The notes under the pieces were generated by a model. That model made no database searches. It was not told where the DNA came from and saw only the letters and a program-made list of their open reading frames with translations. From JACPGQ01 sp039798685 (GTDB lineage Bacteria > Patescibacteriota > Microgenomatia > Levybacterales > UBA12049), in NCBI GenBank assembly GCA_039798685.1, contig JBDKFM010000015.1, positions 1-21,264 on the forward strand: a DNA stretch of 21,264 nt, read 5' to 3'. This document shows positions 6,568 to 16,600 of the stretch, in pieces. Position numbers and translations under genes: made by a program. Positions within the stretch are counted from its first letter, which is position 1; each line of letters opens with the position of its first letter.

Positions 6568-8493
6568 ATGGGAAAAATAATTGGAATTGATTTAGGAACA
6601 ACAAACTCAGCAATGGCTGTGATGGAGGGCGGATCGCCGAAGGTGATTCACTCAGCAGAAGGAAGAAATGTCATCCCTTCTGTTGTTGATCCGATCTCTC
6701 ATGTTGTGGGGGATGTCGCAAAGCGCCAAATGGTTCTCAAGCCGAAGCGCACAGTCTACTCAGTAAAACGTCTCATGGGGCGAAAGTTTCATGACGAGTC
6801 AGTGCAGTATGACATGAAGCTTCTTCCTTACACTGTTAAGGCAGGACGTGATGATATGGCAATCGTCGAGGTTGACGGAAAAACGTTCACCCCGCAGGAG
6901 ATTTCAGCGATGATTCTTCAGAAAATTAAGGCTGATGCTGAAGCGTACCTTGGCGACAAAGTGACTCAGGCTGTGATTACTGTTCCTGCATACTTTGATG
7001 ATTCCCAGAGGCAGGCGACCAAGCAAGCAGGTGAAATCGCAGGTCTTGAGGTGCTCCGTATAATTAACGAACCAACCGCAGCAGCTCTTGCATACGGACT
7101 TGATAAGAAAAATGCACATACAATTGCGGTGTACGATCTCGGAGGAGGCACATTTGATATCTCAATTCTTGAACTTGGTGAAGGTGTCACTGAGGTGAAG
7201 TCAACAAACGGTGATACACATCTCGGAGGAGATGATTTTGATCAGGTCATCATAGAGTATCTCGCATCAGAATTCCAAAAAGAAAATGGAGTCGATCTGA
7301 AGAAAGATCCTCAGGCGCTTCAGCGACTGAAGGAGTCTGCCGAAAAAGCAAAGATTGAACTTTCCTCAGCGCAAGAAGCATCGATTAATCAGCCATTTAT
7401 TACTCAAGGTAAAGACGGACCGTTGCATCTGACAGTGACGCTCACACGCGCCAAACTCGAGCAGCTGGTTGATGATCTTGTGCAAAAAACTCTCAAGCCT
7501 GTTGAGCTCGCATTGAAAGATGCAGGAGTAAAAGTAGCCGATATCGATGAGGTTGTTATGGTCGGTGGTATGACCCGTATGCCGAAGATCGTTGAGACCG
7601 TGACGAAATTTTTCGGTAAAGAACCGAATAAATCAGTCAACCCTGATGAAGTCGTCGCAATTGGTGCTGCTGTTCAGGGTGGTGTGCTCGGAGGCGAGGT
7701 AAAAGACGTACTGCTTCTCGATGTGACTCCTTTAACACTTGGACTTGAGACACTCGGGGGCGTTTCGACGCCGCTTATTCCGCGGAACACGACGATTCCG
7801 ACATCTAAATCTCAGGTATTTTCAACCGCTTCTGACAATCAAACACAGGTAGAGATCAATATTCTTCAGGGCGAGCGTCCGATGGCAACCGATAATAAGT
7901 CTCTTGGTCGGTTTATCCTCGATGGGATCCCTCCGGCGCCGCGTGGTGTACCGCAAGTTGAGGTGACATTTGATATTGATGCGAGCGGACTTCTTAATGT
8001 CAAAGCAAAAGACAAAGCAAGTGGTAAGGAGCAGTCAATCAAAATCACGGGTTCAACAGGTCTTTCAAAAGAAGAAGTTGAGAAAATGACCAAAGATGCG
8101 GAGGCACATGCCAAGGAGGATGAGGAGAAGCGTGATGCTGTTGAAGCAAAAAATCAGGCAGACTCACTTATCTTTACAGCCGAGAAGAGCTTGAAGGATG
8201 CAGGGGATAAAGTGTCAGAAGATATTAGGAAAGAAGTAGAGGAAAAGATTTCATCTCTTAAAGCAATTCTTGAGACGGGCAAGAAAGAAGAGCTCGAAGC
8301 AAAAACAAAAGAACTCTCTGAGAGTCTGCAAAAAGTTGGTGAAGCAATGAGTAAGCAGCCACAAGGTGAGACAGCCAGTGAGGGATCAGCTGAAGGAACA
8401 GCGGCAGACGAAGAAGCATCATCGGGAGATGAAAAAGAAAAGAAGAAAGATAAAAAAAGTGATGAACCCGTAGAGGGTGAAGTTGTCGGATAA
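6568..8493 (+). CDS. dnaK: molecular chaperone DnaK (Hsp70)
   Basis: A 641-aa ATP-dependent Hsp70, of full family length. The ATPase domain shows phosphate-1 GIDLGTTNS at 5-13, phosphate-2 VYDLGGGTFD (about 189-198) and the adenosine motif VVMVGGMTRMPK. The interdomain linker is DVLLLDVTPL, followed by the beta-sandwich substrate domain (LGGVSTPLIPRNTTIPT) and the helical lid. The last ~45 residues are a charged Ser/Glu/Lys-rich tail ending EPVEGEVVG, which replaces the usual EEVD-like or EDVEEVK end. Start ATG is 5 nt after grpE. A rho-independent terminator follows within 60 nt, so hrcA-grpE-dnaK is a closed unit. Confidence 0.98.
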   Translation: MGKIIGIDLGTTNSAMAVMEGGSPKVIHSAEGRNVIPSVVDPISHVVGDVAKRQMVLKPKRTVYSVKRLMGRKFHDESVQYDMKLLPYTVKAGRDDMAIVEVDGKTFTPQEISAMILQKIKADAEAYLGDKVTQAVITVPAYFDDSQRQATKQAGEIAGLEVLRIINEPTAAALAYGLDKKNAHTIAVYDLGGGTFDISILELGEGVTEVKSTNGDTHLGGDDFDQVIIEYLASEFQKENGVDLKKDPQALQRLKESAEKAKIELSSAQEASINQPFITQGKDGPLHLTVTLTRAKLEQLVDDLVQKTLKPVELALKDAGVKVADIDEVVMVGGMTRMPKIVETVTKFFGKEPNKSVNPDEVVAIGAAVQGGVLGGEVKDVLLLDVTPLTLGLETLGGVSTPLIPRNTTIPTSKSQVFSTASDNQTQVEINILQGERPMATDNKSLGRFILDGIPPAPRGVPQVEVTFDIDASGLLNVKAKDKASGKEQSIKITGSTGLSKEEVEKMTKDAEAHAKEDEEKRDAVEAKNQADSLIFTAEKSLKDAGDKVSEDIRKEVEEKISSLKAILETGKKEELEAKTKELSESLQKVGEAMSKQPQGETASEGSAEGTAADEEASSGDEKEKKKDKKSDEPVEGEVVG

Positions 8494-8526
8494 AAGAATT
8501 ACATTATTTTGTTTGATTAGTTGATG

Positions 8527-8549
8527 CCTCGGCTATGCCGGGGTTTTTT
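8527..8549 (+). terminator. rho-independent terminator after dnaK
   Basis: CCTCGGC (8527-8533), a TAT loop, GCCGGGG (8537-8543) and six T residues (8544-8549). The stem is 7 bp with one G-T pair. It ends transcription of hrcA-grpE-dnaK and argues against starting the next gene at the in-frame ATG at 8535, which lies inside the hairpin. Confidence 0.85.
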
Positions 8550-8567
8550 ATTCGAGAAAGCAGGAAT

Positions 8568-9449
8568 ATGAATGAACGTCATCGTGTGAGGCAAGTACAG
8601 CCGTATCGCTCCCCTCAGGAAAATGATCTTGTTGCAGCGACACATAATCATACGAGAAAATCGGATAGTTTTATGTCGCCGAATAATTTAGTGTACTTGT
8701 CTCATGAAGCGGGAATTAACACGCTTATTGTCACAGATCATGACCGTACCGGAGGGGCGGCAGAAGCGTTAACGATTGCTGAAAATTGTGGGCTTATAAA
8801 CATCACAAATAACAGAGATCATTTTGAGGTTATAATTGGCCAGGAGGTAACGACTACCGAAGGACACTTGTTGATTTGGGGAGGGAGTACGACTATTGTC
8901 TGTGGTCTTTCTGCCCAGGAAACCGCAGAAGTAGCACATGATCAGGGGGCAATTGTGACAGTGCCGCATCCGGGGTTTGAACAAGGCGAGGGTGTTTCAT
9001 GGGAAATGCTTGATCAGTTATTGGAAAAGGGACTCGTAGACGCCGTCGAAGCGAGAAACGGAGCTGGAGAAACGCTCACATATATGTCCAGAATTCTGGC
9101 GGCATTTGTCGGGGAAAATATTGCAGGAAAAATTGCTTCCGGTAGTGATAGTAATCTTGATGCACTTCGACATGCACGTCGCTCAGGTGGAATTGCGTAT
9201 GCGATCACAGGGGGACAGGATGCGCATTTAGATTCTCTTCCCTCTCTTACGAAGGTTGTGACACTTTATCCACAGGGGATGAGTTTTCTTGATGCGGTTC
9301 GGGAGAGGAAAACTGTGTATTCAACGAAGAACGAGCCTGAGTTCTGGGGTCCACGTATGTACTTACGGCAACGGAAGCTTTCAAAGCGGCTTGAGGACGA
9401 CAGGCAACACAATAGAGATGGTATAATGTGCGTAACAGGATATGAGTGA
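8568..9449 (+). CDS. PHP-domain metal-dependent phosphoesterase
   Basis: A 293-aa PHP-fold hydrolase. Conserved metal-site motifs are seen in order: HNH at 26-28, SD at 32-33, TDHD at 56-59, GQE at 91-93 with H100 after it, H134 in VPHPGF, and GSDS at 192-195. The PHP family cleaves phosphoester bonds in nucleotides, histidinol phosphate or DNA ends. The stand-alone type here most resembles the YciV/TrpH-like phosphoesterases, but the substrate cannot be named. The start chosen is the ATG at 8568, because the upstream ATG at 8535 sits inside the terminator hairpin; an AGGA lies just before 8568. The 3' end overlaps dnaJ by 8 nt (ATGAGTGA), so translation is coupled to dnaJ. A PHP gene between dnaK and dnaJ is not a usual arrangement. 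Confidence 0.85.
   Translation: MNERHRVRQVQPYRSPQENDLVAATHNHTRKSDSFMSPNNLVYLSHEAGINTLIVTDHDRTGGAAEALTIAENCGLINITNNRDHFEVIIGQEVTTTEGHLLIWGGSTTIVCGLSAQETAEVAHDQGAIVTVPHPGFEQGEGVSWEMLDQLLEKGLVDAVEARNGAGETLTYMSRILAAFVGENIAGKIASGSDSNLDALRHARRSGGIAYAITGGQDAHLDSLPSLTKVVTLYPQGMSFLDAVRERKTVYSTKNEPEFWGPRMYLRQRKLSKRLEDDRQHNRDGIMCVTGYE
9419..9427 (+). promoter_or_regulatory. extended -10 promoter for dnaJ inside the PHP gene
   Basis: TGG followed by a perfect TATAAT (9422-9427) forms an extended -10 box. No good -35 is seen. Transcription from about 9434 would leave an 8-nt leader before the dnaJ ATG at 9442, giving dnaJ expression independent of the PHP gene. Confidence 0.5.
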
Positions 9450-10320
9450 CACAAAAGATTATTATCAGATTCTAGGAGTTGCCAAGACCGCAACCGCTGA
9501 GGAGATCAAGAAGGCTTATCGAAAGCTTGCTTTGGAGTTTCATCCTGACCGTAATAAATCCAAAGAGGCGGATGCAAAGTTTAAAGAGGGCACAAAAGCA
9601 TATGAAGTGCTCTCCGATCCGCAAAAACGTCAGGCCTATGATCAATATGGTGCGGCAGCATTTGAGCAGGGAGGGGCAGGTGGGCCGGGAGGGCCATTCG
9701 GGGGATTTGGCGCACAGGGTGGACCGTTCAGTTATAGCTACTCAACCGGTGGTGGTCATGGAGATTTTGGAGGATTTTCTGATCCGTTTGAGATCTTTGA
9801 GCAATTTTTTGGTGGTGCGTCACCTTTTGGTAGCAGGCAAAGGCGTCCGACCTACTCACTAAGGATATCCTTTGATGATGCGGTGCATGGTGCTGAGAAA
9901 GAAGTCACAATTGATGGAAAAAATCAGAAGATTAAGATCCCCGCGGGTGTTGATAACGGTTCACGTGTACGATTTGGCGAGTATGATGTGCTGATGGAAG
10001 TGCAGCCGGATGCATATTTTCATCGAGAGGGATCGGATATTGTGACTGAGGATGAGATTTCATTTGCGACGGCATCGCTTGGAGGAGAGATTTCAGTCAG
10101 GACAATTGGTGGAAATGTGATGCTCCGTATCCCGGCGGGTACACAGCCGAATGCCCTGTTTCGACTGCAGGGAAGAGGTGTGCCACATGTGAGGGGTACA
10201 GCCAAGGGTGATCACTATGTGAGAATTAAGATTGTCGTCCCAAAAAATCTCTCAAAAAGACAAAAAGAGCTTTTGACAGAATTTGACGCAGAAAGTAAAA
10301 AGAAAAAGAGCTGGATCTAA
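9442..10320 (+). CDS. dnaJ: J-domain co-chaperone, class B DnaJ/CbpA type (no zinc finger)
   Basis: A 292-aa Hsp40 that stimulates the ATPase of DnaK and delivers clients. The J domain (about 6-70) has the HPD motif at 34-36. The Gly/Phe-rich linker runs from about 75 to 130. The C-terminal beta-barrel substrate-binding domains follow (TYSLRISFDDAVHG; GSDIVTEDEISFATASLGGE). The four CxxCxGxG zinc-binding repeats of classical DnaJ are entirely absent, so this is a class B (CbpA/DjlB-like) protein, although it sits where the main dnaJ is expected. The ATG at 9442 overlaps the end of the PHP gene. It is shorter than E. coli DnaJ (376 aa) and close to CbpA (306 aa). Confidence 0.93.
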   Translation: MSDTKDYYQILGVAKTATAEEIKKAYRKLALEFHPDRNKSKEADAKFKEGTKAYEVLSDPQKRQAYDQYGAAAFEQGGAGGPGGPFGGFGAQGGPFSYSYSTGGGHGDFGGFSDPFEIFEQFFGGASPFGSRQRRPTYSLRISFDDAVHGAEKEVTIDGKNQKIKIPAGVDNGSRVRFGEYDVLMEVQPDAYFHREGSDIVTEDEISFATASLGGEISVRTIGGNVMLRIPAGTQPNALFRLQGRGVPHVRGTAKGDHYVRIKIVVPKNLSKRQKELLTEFDAESKKKKSWI

Positions 10321-10341
10321 TTATATTTCCCCTAATAATTA

Positions 10342-10371
10342 TTGTATTCATTCCCGCGTCTATGGTACCTT
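10342..10371 (+). promoter_or_regulatory. possible promoter before the pilin gene
   Basis: TTGTAT (10342-10347), 18 bp, TACCTT (10366-10371), with 6 nt to the pilin ATG. Both boxes are weak matches. A TATGGT at 10361-10366 is an alternative -10. The main support is the spacing to the start codon, which matches the better promoters of this window. Confidence 0.25.
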
Positions 10372-10377
10372 GGTAGT

Positions 10378-10680
10378 ATGGCTTCTTGTACTGTTCAGGG
10401 AGAGGTTCTTATTGGCAATTCGTTTTGTGTCCCACAGGATCCGGTCGGTTTTGTGACTAAATTTTATGGTGTCGGACTGAGCGTGGTCAGTGGCGTTGCG
10501 CTTCTCTTCCTGATGTATGGAGGTTATCTGATTATGATGTCGAGAGGAAATCCATCGCAGTTGAATGTTGGGAAAAGTTATATTTACTACTCTCTTGCAG
10601 GGTTACTGCTGGCAATTTTCGGTTTTGTTTTTATTCAGGTTGTGTTTGTCGATATATTGCAGATTCCCGGTTTTTCCTAA
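10378..10680 (+). CDS. TrbC/VirB2-like type IV secretion pilin
   Basis: A 100-aa protein with two membrane helices: about 29-53 (VGLSVVSGVALLFLMYGGYLIMM) and about 69-90. They are separated by a short polar loop (SRGNPSQLNVGK) and followed by the tail VDILQIPGF. The two-helix layout, the SRGNP/GK loop and the D-I-L-x-I-P-G-F end fit the T4SS_pilin family found widely in CPR genomes (Pfam T4SS_pilin, from memory). Such pilins polymerise into a conjugation-type pilus or form a membrane ring. There is no cleavable N-terminal signal; instead a short extracytoplasmic-like N-terminus carries C4 and C17, which might pair. The open frame extends upstream to a TTG at 10342, but ATG 10378 gives the natural pilin start. 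It lies 3 nt before the giant VirB6-like gene. Confidence 0.82.
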   Translation: MASCTVQGEVLIGNSFCVPQDPVGFVTKFYGVGLSVVSGVALLFLMYGGYLIMMSRGNPSQLNVGKSYIYYSLAGLLLAIFGFVFIQVVFVDILQIPGFS

Positions 10681-10683
10681 AGC

Positions 10684-13600
10684 GTGATTATGAAGTGCAT
10701 GCTGCCCGTTATTGCAAAGATTCTCGTGTTTGCTGTCTTTATTCAGCTGGTTTTTTTACAGCTTCCCCATATTGCCAATGTTTCTGCGCAGGTTGCAACT
10801 CCTATTCCAAGCGTGACGTTTACGCCGACACCGACTGTTCCGTCTTCTCTGCAGCAGAATGTGGCATCCCCGGGTGACTTGCCTGGTGACTGGATTATTG
10901 ATCCTGAGGTGACGAATATCGGTAAAAATGCAGCCAGGGCAGGCATCTTTCTTGATTGGGCTATTCAGAACTATGACTGGGCGTATGTCGATGTCGGTGG
11001 TGGAAAATCAAATCCCCTGATCCCATTTTGGATAACGCTGAGGAATATCGTGTATGCGTTTTTGATTCTCGTGGTTATTGTGGGAGCATTTACGCTTATT
11101 GTGACGCGCGGGAAAAGTGTCACGCTTCGTAGGTTTATACCGCGATTTCTGATGATTGTTATCCTTGTGACTTTTTCGTTTGCGTTTGTTGAGTTTCTTT
11201 ATCAGATCGTGGATGTATTTCAGGGATTTTTTATACGGCCTGGAGGGATCGCGATCTCACAAAAAGACCTGTTGTATATTGGTTGGAAATATAATGAGTT
11301 TGTCGGGCTGCGTGCATTGGGAAGTGAGAATTTTGAGTCAGCATTCATCTCACTGCTTCTCGTGAAACTTACCTCCTTTACCTATTATGCGATGGTCGGA
11401 ATTCTATTGATACGAAAAATTATCCTCTGGTTTTTTATAATGATCTCGCCATTTTTTCCTCTTCTTCTCATTTTTTATCCGTTACGGAATACTGCAAAAA
11501 TATGGTTAGGAGAATTTTTCCGTTGGTTACTGTATGCGCCGCTTTTTGCAATTTTTCTTGCAGGACTCGTGTCGCTTTGGAAGGTAGGAATTCCGCTCTC
11601 TTTCAATTTTATCAATGCAGATAAGGGTCTTATCGTATTTCCGACGGCAGTGAGTATCCTCCTCGGAGGACCGTTACAGAAAGTTGGAGTGGCAAATAGT
11701 GTCAACCTCGCGGATACATTTGGTTTGTACATCGTCGCCCTTTTGATGCTTTGGATGGTAATTATCTTCCCCTTTATTCTTTTGCAAATTTTTCTTGATT
11801 ATCTCTCAAATATAAATATTAACCAGAATGCATTGGCGAGGCAGCTGATGAATGTGGTGACGAGACCACCATCGCCTTCGGGGGGTACGCCTCCAGCTCC
11901 TACTGTGACAGGTCTTGCGCGGGCACTTCCTTTTATCAGGGATTTTGCGATCCCAAAACCAGCATCAACCGGTCTTGCGCGTGAAATTCCACGAGTCACA
12001 AAAATTGAACAGCCGGCATCAGTCCTGCGGTCAGTGTCACAGAAGGAAAGAGAATCAGTCGAGAGGCTCACAGCGCTTAGTATCCCGACTATTCGGGACA
12101 TTGCCCGCTTTGAGTCAGATCGTGTGCAAAAAGACAGGACAGAGCAGAAAGAAGTTGAGAAAATGCGCGAGATCCTTCGAAGTATCGCAAATCCCCAGAG
12201 TGCGAGTAGTACCACGGAGAGAGAAAGATTCTCTGAGATTAAAGAGAAACTGGTCGAGCAAAGTAAAAATGGTAATCAGGCAGCAGGGAGTATGCTGCGT
12301 GCCGCAGAGACGCTCTCAGCGCAAGTCTCTGCAACTTCACAGTCGACTACTGCTCTTGTGAATCTTCTGGCACATCTCATACAGCCTGAAAGTTTGGCTT
12401 CGACAAAAGAAAAAGAAAAATATGTCGAACTCAGAGAGAAGTTGGTTCACGAAAAAGAGAAAAATAATTCGTTTGCAACAACGATGGTTTCGTCAATGAC
12501 GAACACAAAAGAGACGCTGAGAACAGTCGCACAAGCGATAGCCAATCCTGAGCACGTTTCAGAGCAAGTGAAAAATACTCTCACAGATTTGAAGGAGACG
12601 TTGCAGAAGGAGAGTGCTGTCGGTAATCAGCTGGCAACATCAGTTCTCTCAGTGTTTGAAAAATTGGAGAGGGTAGAGCGGATAAGCGTAGAACTGCGTG
12701 GTGTTCTCAATCCCGGCACTGTCACTGAGCGGAAAGAAAAAGAACATGTAGAGAGAATTAAAGAAACACTCATAAAAGAGAAAGAGAACAATAATACGCT
12801 CGCATCTTCAGTGTTATCTCATATTGAAAAATTATCACATGTCTTAACGACAGATGAGAAAAGTCAGGTTATACAGTCTCTAAAAGACGAAGTCATAAAA
12901 GAGCATGAGAAGAATAACTCACTAGCTGAGTACCTCATGCGGGAGTTGCCTGAGCTCATGCAAGTAGAGGGGGATTTACCTCTTTCAAAAGTACAAGGTG
13001 ATCTTGAAAAAGCAAAAAATGAGGGAAATCCTCTTGCAACAAAATTGTTGGCAATTGCTTCTGAAACATCACGGGTTACACAGCAGGCGGAGCTTGAATC
13101 GCTTCAGTCAGAAATTACAGAGGCAAAAGCAAAAGGTGATCCTCTTGCCATTGCTCTCTCAGATATCCTTTATCCGAAACCAAAGCTTGCGAGTAAACCT
13201 GATGCATTCCCGACGACGAATCGCATCCAGGAGGTCAGTCTCGATGATTATGAGGCAGTGAAGAAGATGTGGACTGAAAATTACCAGAATCTCGAGACGA
13301 CGGAGAGCCTTGGAGACCAAGTTGCGAAGAAAGACTGGATTCAGGATGATATTGCGCAAATTAGTGACACAATAGCGCTCTTGTCGTCTGAGAATGCTGA
13401 GAAAGTTGAGGAGGGTATGCAGAAAGTTTCTGATATCTTGCCGTTCCTTCTCGTTGGCGGGTTTTCACAGTCCGAGATTGTTGCATACCTGAAGGCGAAA
13501 CAGGCAGCAGCAAAAGATGTGTTATCTGATATAGAGAAACAATCAAACGATGAGGACACGAAGATCATTGTTGAGCACCATCAAGAGGTGCATCCACAGA

Positions 13601-16600
13601 CGATGACGACTTCTGCTGAGACTGTGGAAGAGATGGCGCCCGTAAGTATACAGAGTGAGTCGGTAATGCCGATTCATCAGGAACACCTTGTGCCACTTGT
13701 GGCGCAGCCGAAATTTTCTATTCCTGAGATGTCGAGTACGCAGATGCTTCGCTTAGCAAATGTGAGTATCCCGAGTATTAGGACAATTGCTGCGTATGAT
13801 GAAGCCCTTCTTTCTCACAACACGCCACGGGTACAGGAGATCCAGAAGATTCAGCAGTCGCTCCGTGATATTGCGGACCCGAAGGGAGTTTCTGATCAGG
13901 CATCGAGAACGAGATTTGTTGATATTCATGACGCATTGCAGAAGGAAAGTGAGCAAGGGAATACGGTTGCAACGTCGCTTATTTCAGCCGGGAAACTTAT
14001 GGGGCGGCTGACTGCACAGGGAGTATTTTCGGAGGTGCTGCAGCTCTCAATGCTTTTACAAAATCTCTCAGATCCTAGTTCTTTGAAAAACAAGGGTGAG
14101 AGCCCGGAATCAGCGAAATTACTTGAGGCAATTCGTATGCAGCAGCAGGCAGGTAGCGCTCTTGCTACGGAGATGATGCGATGTATTACGCAGAAAGATA
14201 CACAGAATTTAGTGGCTTTGTGGACGCTTTGTACTGATCTTAAGACTGCTGAAGAGAGTGGGGATCAGCTGGCGGTCGGGGTTCTGAGTCAGGCGGCGAA
14301 GATCGAGCGGAGTAATTTTGCAGAACAGTTTTCTGAAATGGTCGGATTGTATTTATTAGTTGATGCGCTTTCGTCGAAACGGTCCTTATTTACAGATGAA
14401 TCAGGAGAGATGGCTACGTTACTCTCAGAGATTAGAAAGCGTGCGGAGAACGGGAATGATCTCGCAAAATCGCTTCTTGAGATTCGTGATGCGACTGATG
14501 TTTCGTCCCTCCTTACTAAGATCATGGTGATCGATCAGAGTACAGATCAATTTGCAACGCAGTTGCGGGTGTCTCTTATCAAGCTTGGGTCGGTATCGCC
14601 TCTTGTGCAATCCTCACAGCAGAGGATCAAGCAGTCATTGACAAAGATTCTTTCGTTTCTTGCAAACCCACTTGGTGGAGGAACTCGTGAGATGACCAAG
14701 CTTCACGAGCAGCTTGTTGCTGCAAAAAAAGATGGGAATGTAGTTGCGGAGCGTGTGCTTGCGAAGGCGGATGAACACACAAGAGAGGAGATAAGGATTG
14801 TTGGGAAAATTTTGAAAAATATTGCGCTGCCTGACGCGATTGCAGATGCGGGTGAAAAAGCATCATTTACTGATCTTCGTGCGCGTCTTGAGAAAGAAAA
14901 AGCGAAAAACAACGAACTCGCAGATGAGATTCTGACTGTGGCGAATGTTCTCAACACTGAGAGTGCGACGTCTCTTGATAAATCGACAATATCAGTAATG
15001 TTATGGGAGCAACTGGTTGAGGCACGAAATGAAGGTGATCAGATTGCTGAATCGATTCTCAGTGCTGTCACGTTGCTTCAGAGGCGTGATCTGCTTCATA
15101 GTATGCTCAGCGACATGCTCGCTAGTCTCAGTCAACCGGAATTACTGACGAATCCATTGATGAGGGAGCAGTATAGCATCCTACGGGAAAAGATCTCAGT
15201 CGAAAGCAAGAAAGAGAACGCGCTTGCTCTTCTCATTGTTCCGTTTCTTGCAGTAAAAAACAGTGCTGATCCTTCTGTTGTTTCGCAGATCGGTATCGTA
15301 TTGAATGATGAGGCGCAAAAAGGAAATCAGCTCGCCTCTGAGTTCATGAAGATATTAAGGCAGGAGGAACAAAATCAATCTCTTTTTGCAGTACTTCGTG
15401 TGATGAGGGGGCTTTCTGATCCTGAGAGTATAAAAACTCAGGAGCAGAAGGAGGAGTTTGTGCAGCTAAGGAAGCAACTTGAGAAAGCAGCGCAGGCAGA
15501 TAACACCACTGCAATGTCACTGCTTTCTGCCTCTGAGCGGGCAAAGGCAGAAGGTGATGATTTTACAGAGGCGAAGAAGTTCAGCGAGCTGCTCGCGCAT
15601 GATCATTCAGAGACAAGTGCCTCGGTTCATGCGTTTATTGACCGGGAAACGGAGAGGGAAGAGGACGTATTGGTATTGCGATCTATTCTTCACGGGTTGG
15701 AGCACCCGGAGTACCTTCCTGATCTTACTGTACGGCATATCTTTGAAACGTTGAAAAAAGATCTTTCGGTTGAGGCACAGCACGGTAATCCGGTTGCAAA
15801 AATGATCGAAAAAACAACTGCGTTGTTCGGGAAAGAAGGCGGTTCGGTTGATAAGGAGCTTTTGGAAGTCTCGTCTCTGTATGAAGCGCTCAATCTCGCA
15901 AAGGGTGAGGGGGATGCGAGAGCGCAAGAGATGATCGCCTTGATAAATGCACAGCATGTACGAATGCAGGCAGGACGTCTGGCAGGTGTGATGGAGTATA
16001 TCGCTGATCCGGGTCATGCACCAGTTGGTCATGAGCAGGATTCCTATAAGGCGATAAAGGAATCGCTCATTCTTGAGCGAAATAAAGGGAATACATTTGC
16101 TGCTTTCCTGTTGTCTCTTGCGCAGAGTTTTGCTGCAGAGAGAATAAAAGAAGACGATATGCAGTCGATTATTGCGCTCCTTCATCAAAAGCTTTCTGTT
16201 GGCGCAGCAGAAGGTAATTCTTTTGCGATGAATATTCTGTCGCGGTTGCAACCGAAAGAACGTGACGGATCGCTTCCTGAGATTGAGACGTTGCTCCTCA
16301 CGGCGAAAGAAAAAGGTGATCCGGTTGCTGAGGCAGTGTTTGCGGTTATCGATACTGAGCATCAGAAAAATAGAGTGTCTGATGGAATCGTGCTTCCGTC
16401 AGTGAATAGAATTCAGGAAGTAAGTCTTGATGATTATGAAGCGGTGCGTGCGATGTGGGAGGAGAGTTACAAGACACTTGATGTGCCTGAAGGAATTCAG
16501 GGATACCGTCCTTCACGGGAGGAGTGGTTGAGAAATGATATCGCCCGGATAGAGAAAGCCGTCTCATTGCTTATGACGGTTGATCAGCAAAAAATTAATG

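Noticed and set aside
8535..8567. Upstream ATG for the PHP gene
   Set aside because: It lies inside the dnaK terminator hairpin, and the 11 extra residues add no family sequence.
10318..10341. A/T inverted repeat after dnaJ as a terminator
   Set aside because: The stem is pure A/T with a 10-nt loop and no T-run after it.
15607..16362. 251-aa minus-strand ORF antisense to the giant gene
   Set aside because: Composition is irregular and Arg/Phe/Cys-rich, as expected for a shadow frame; the sense frame has clear protein repeats.
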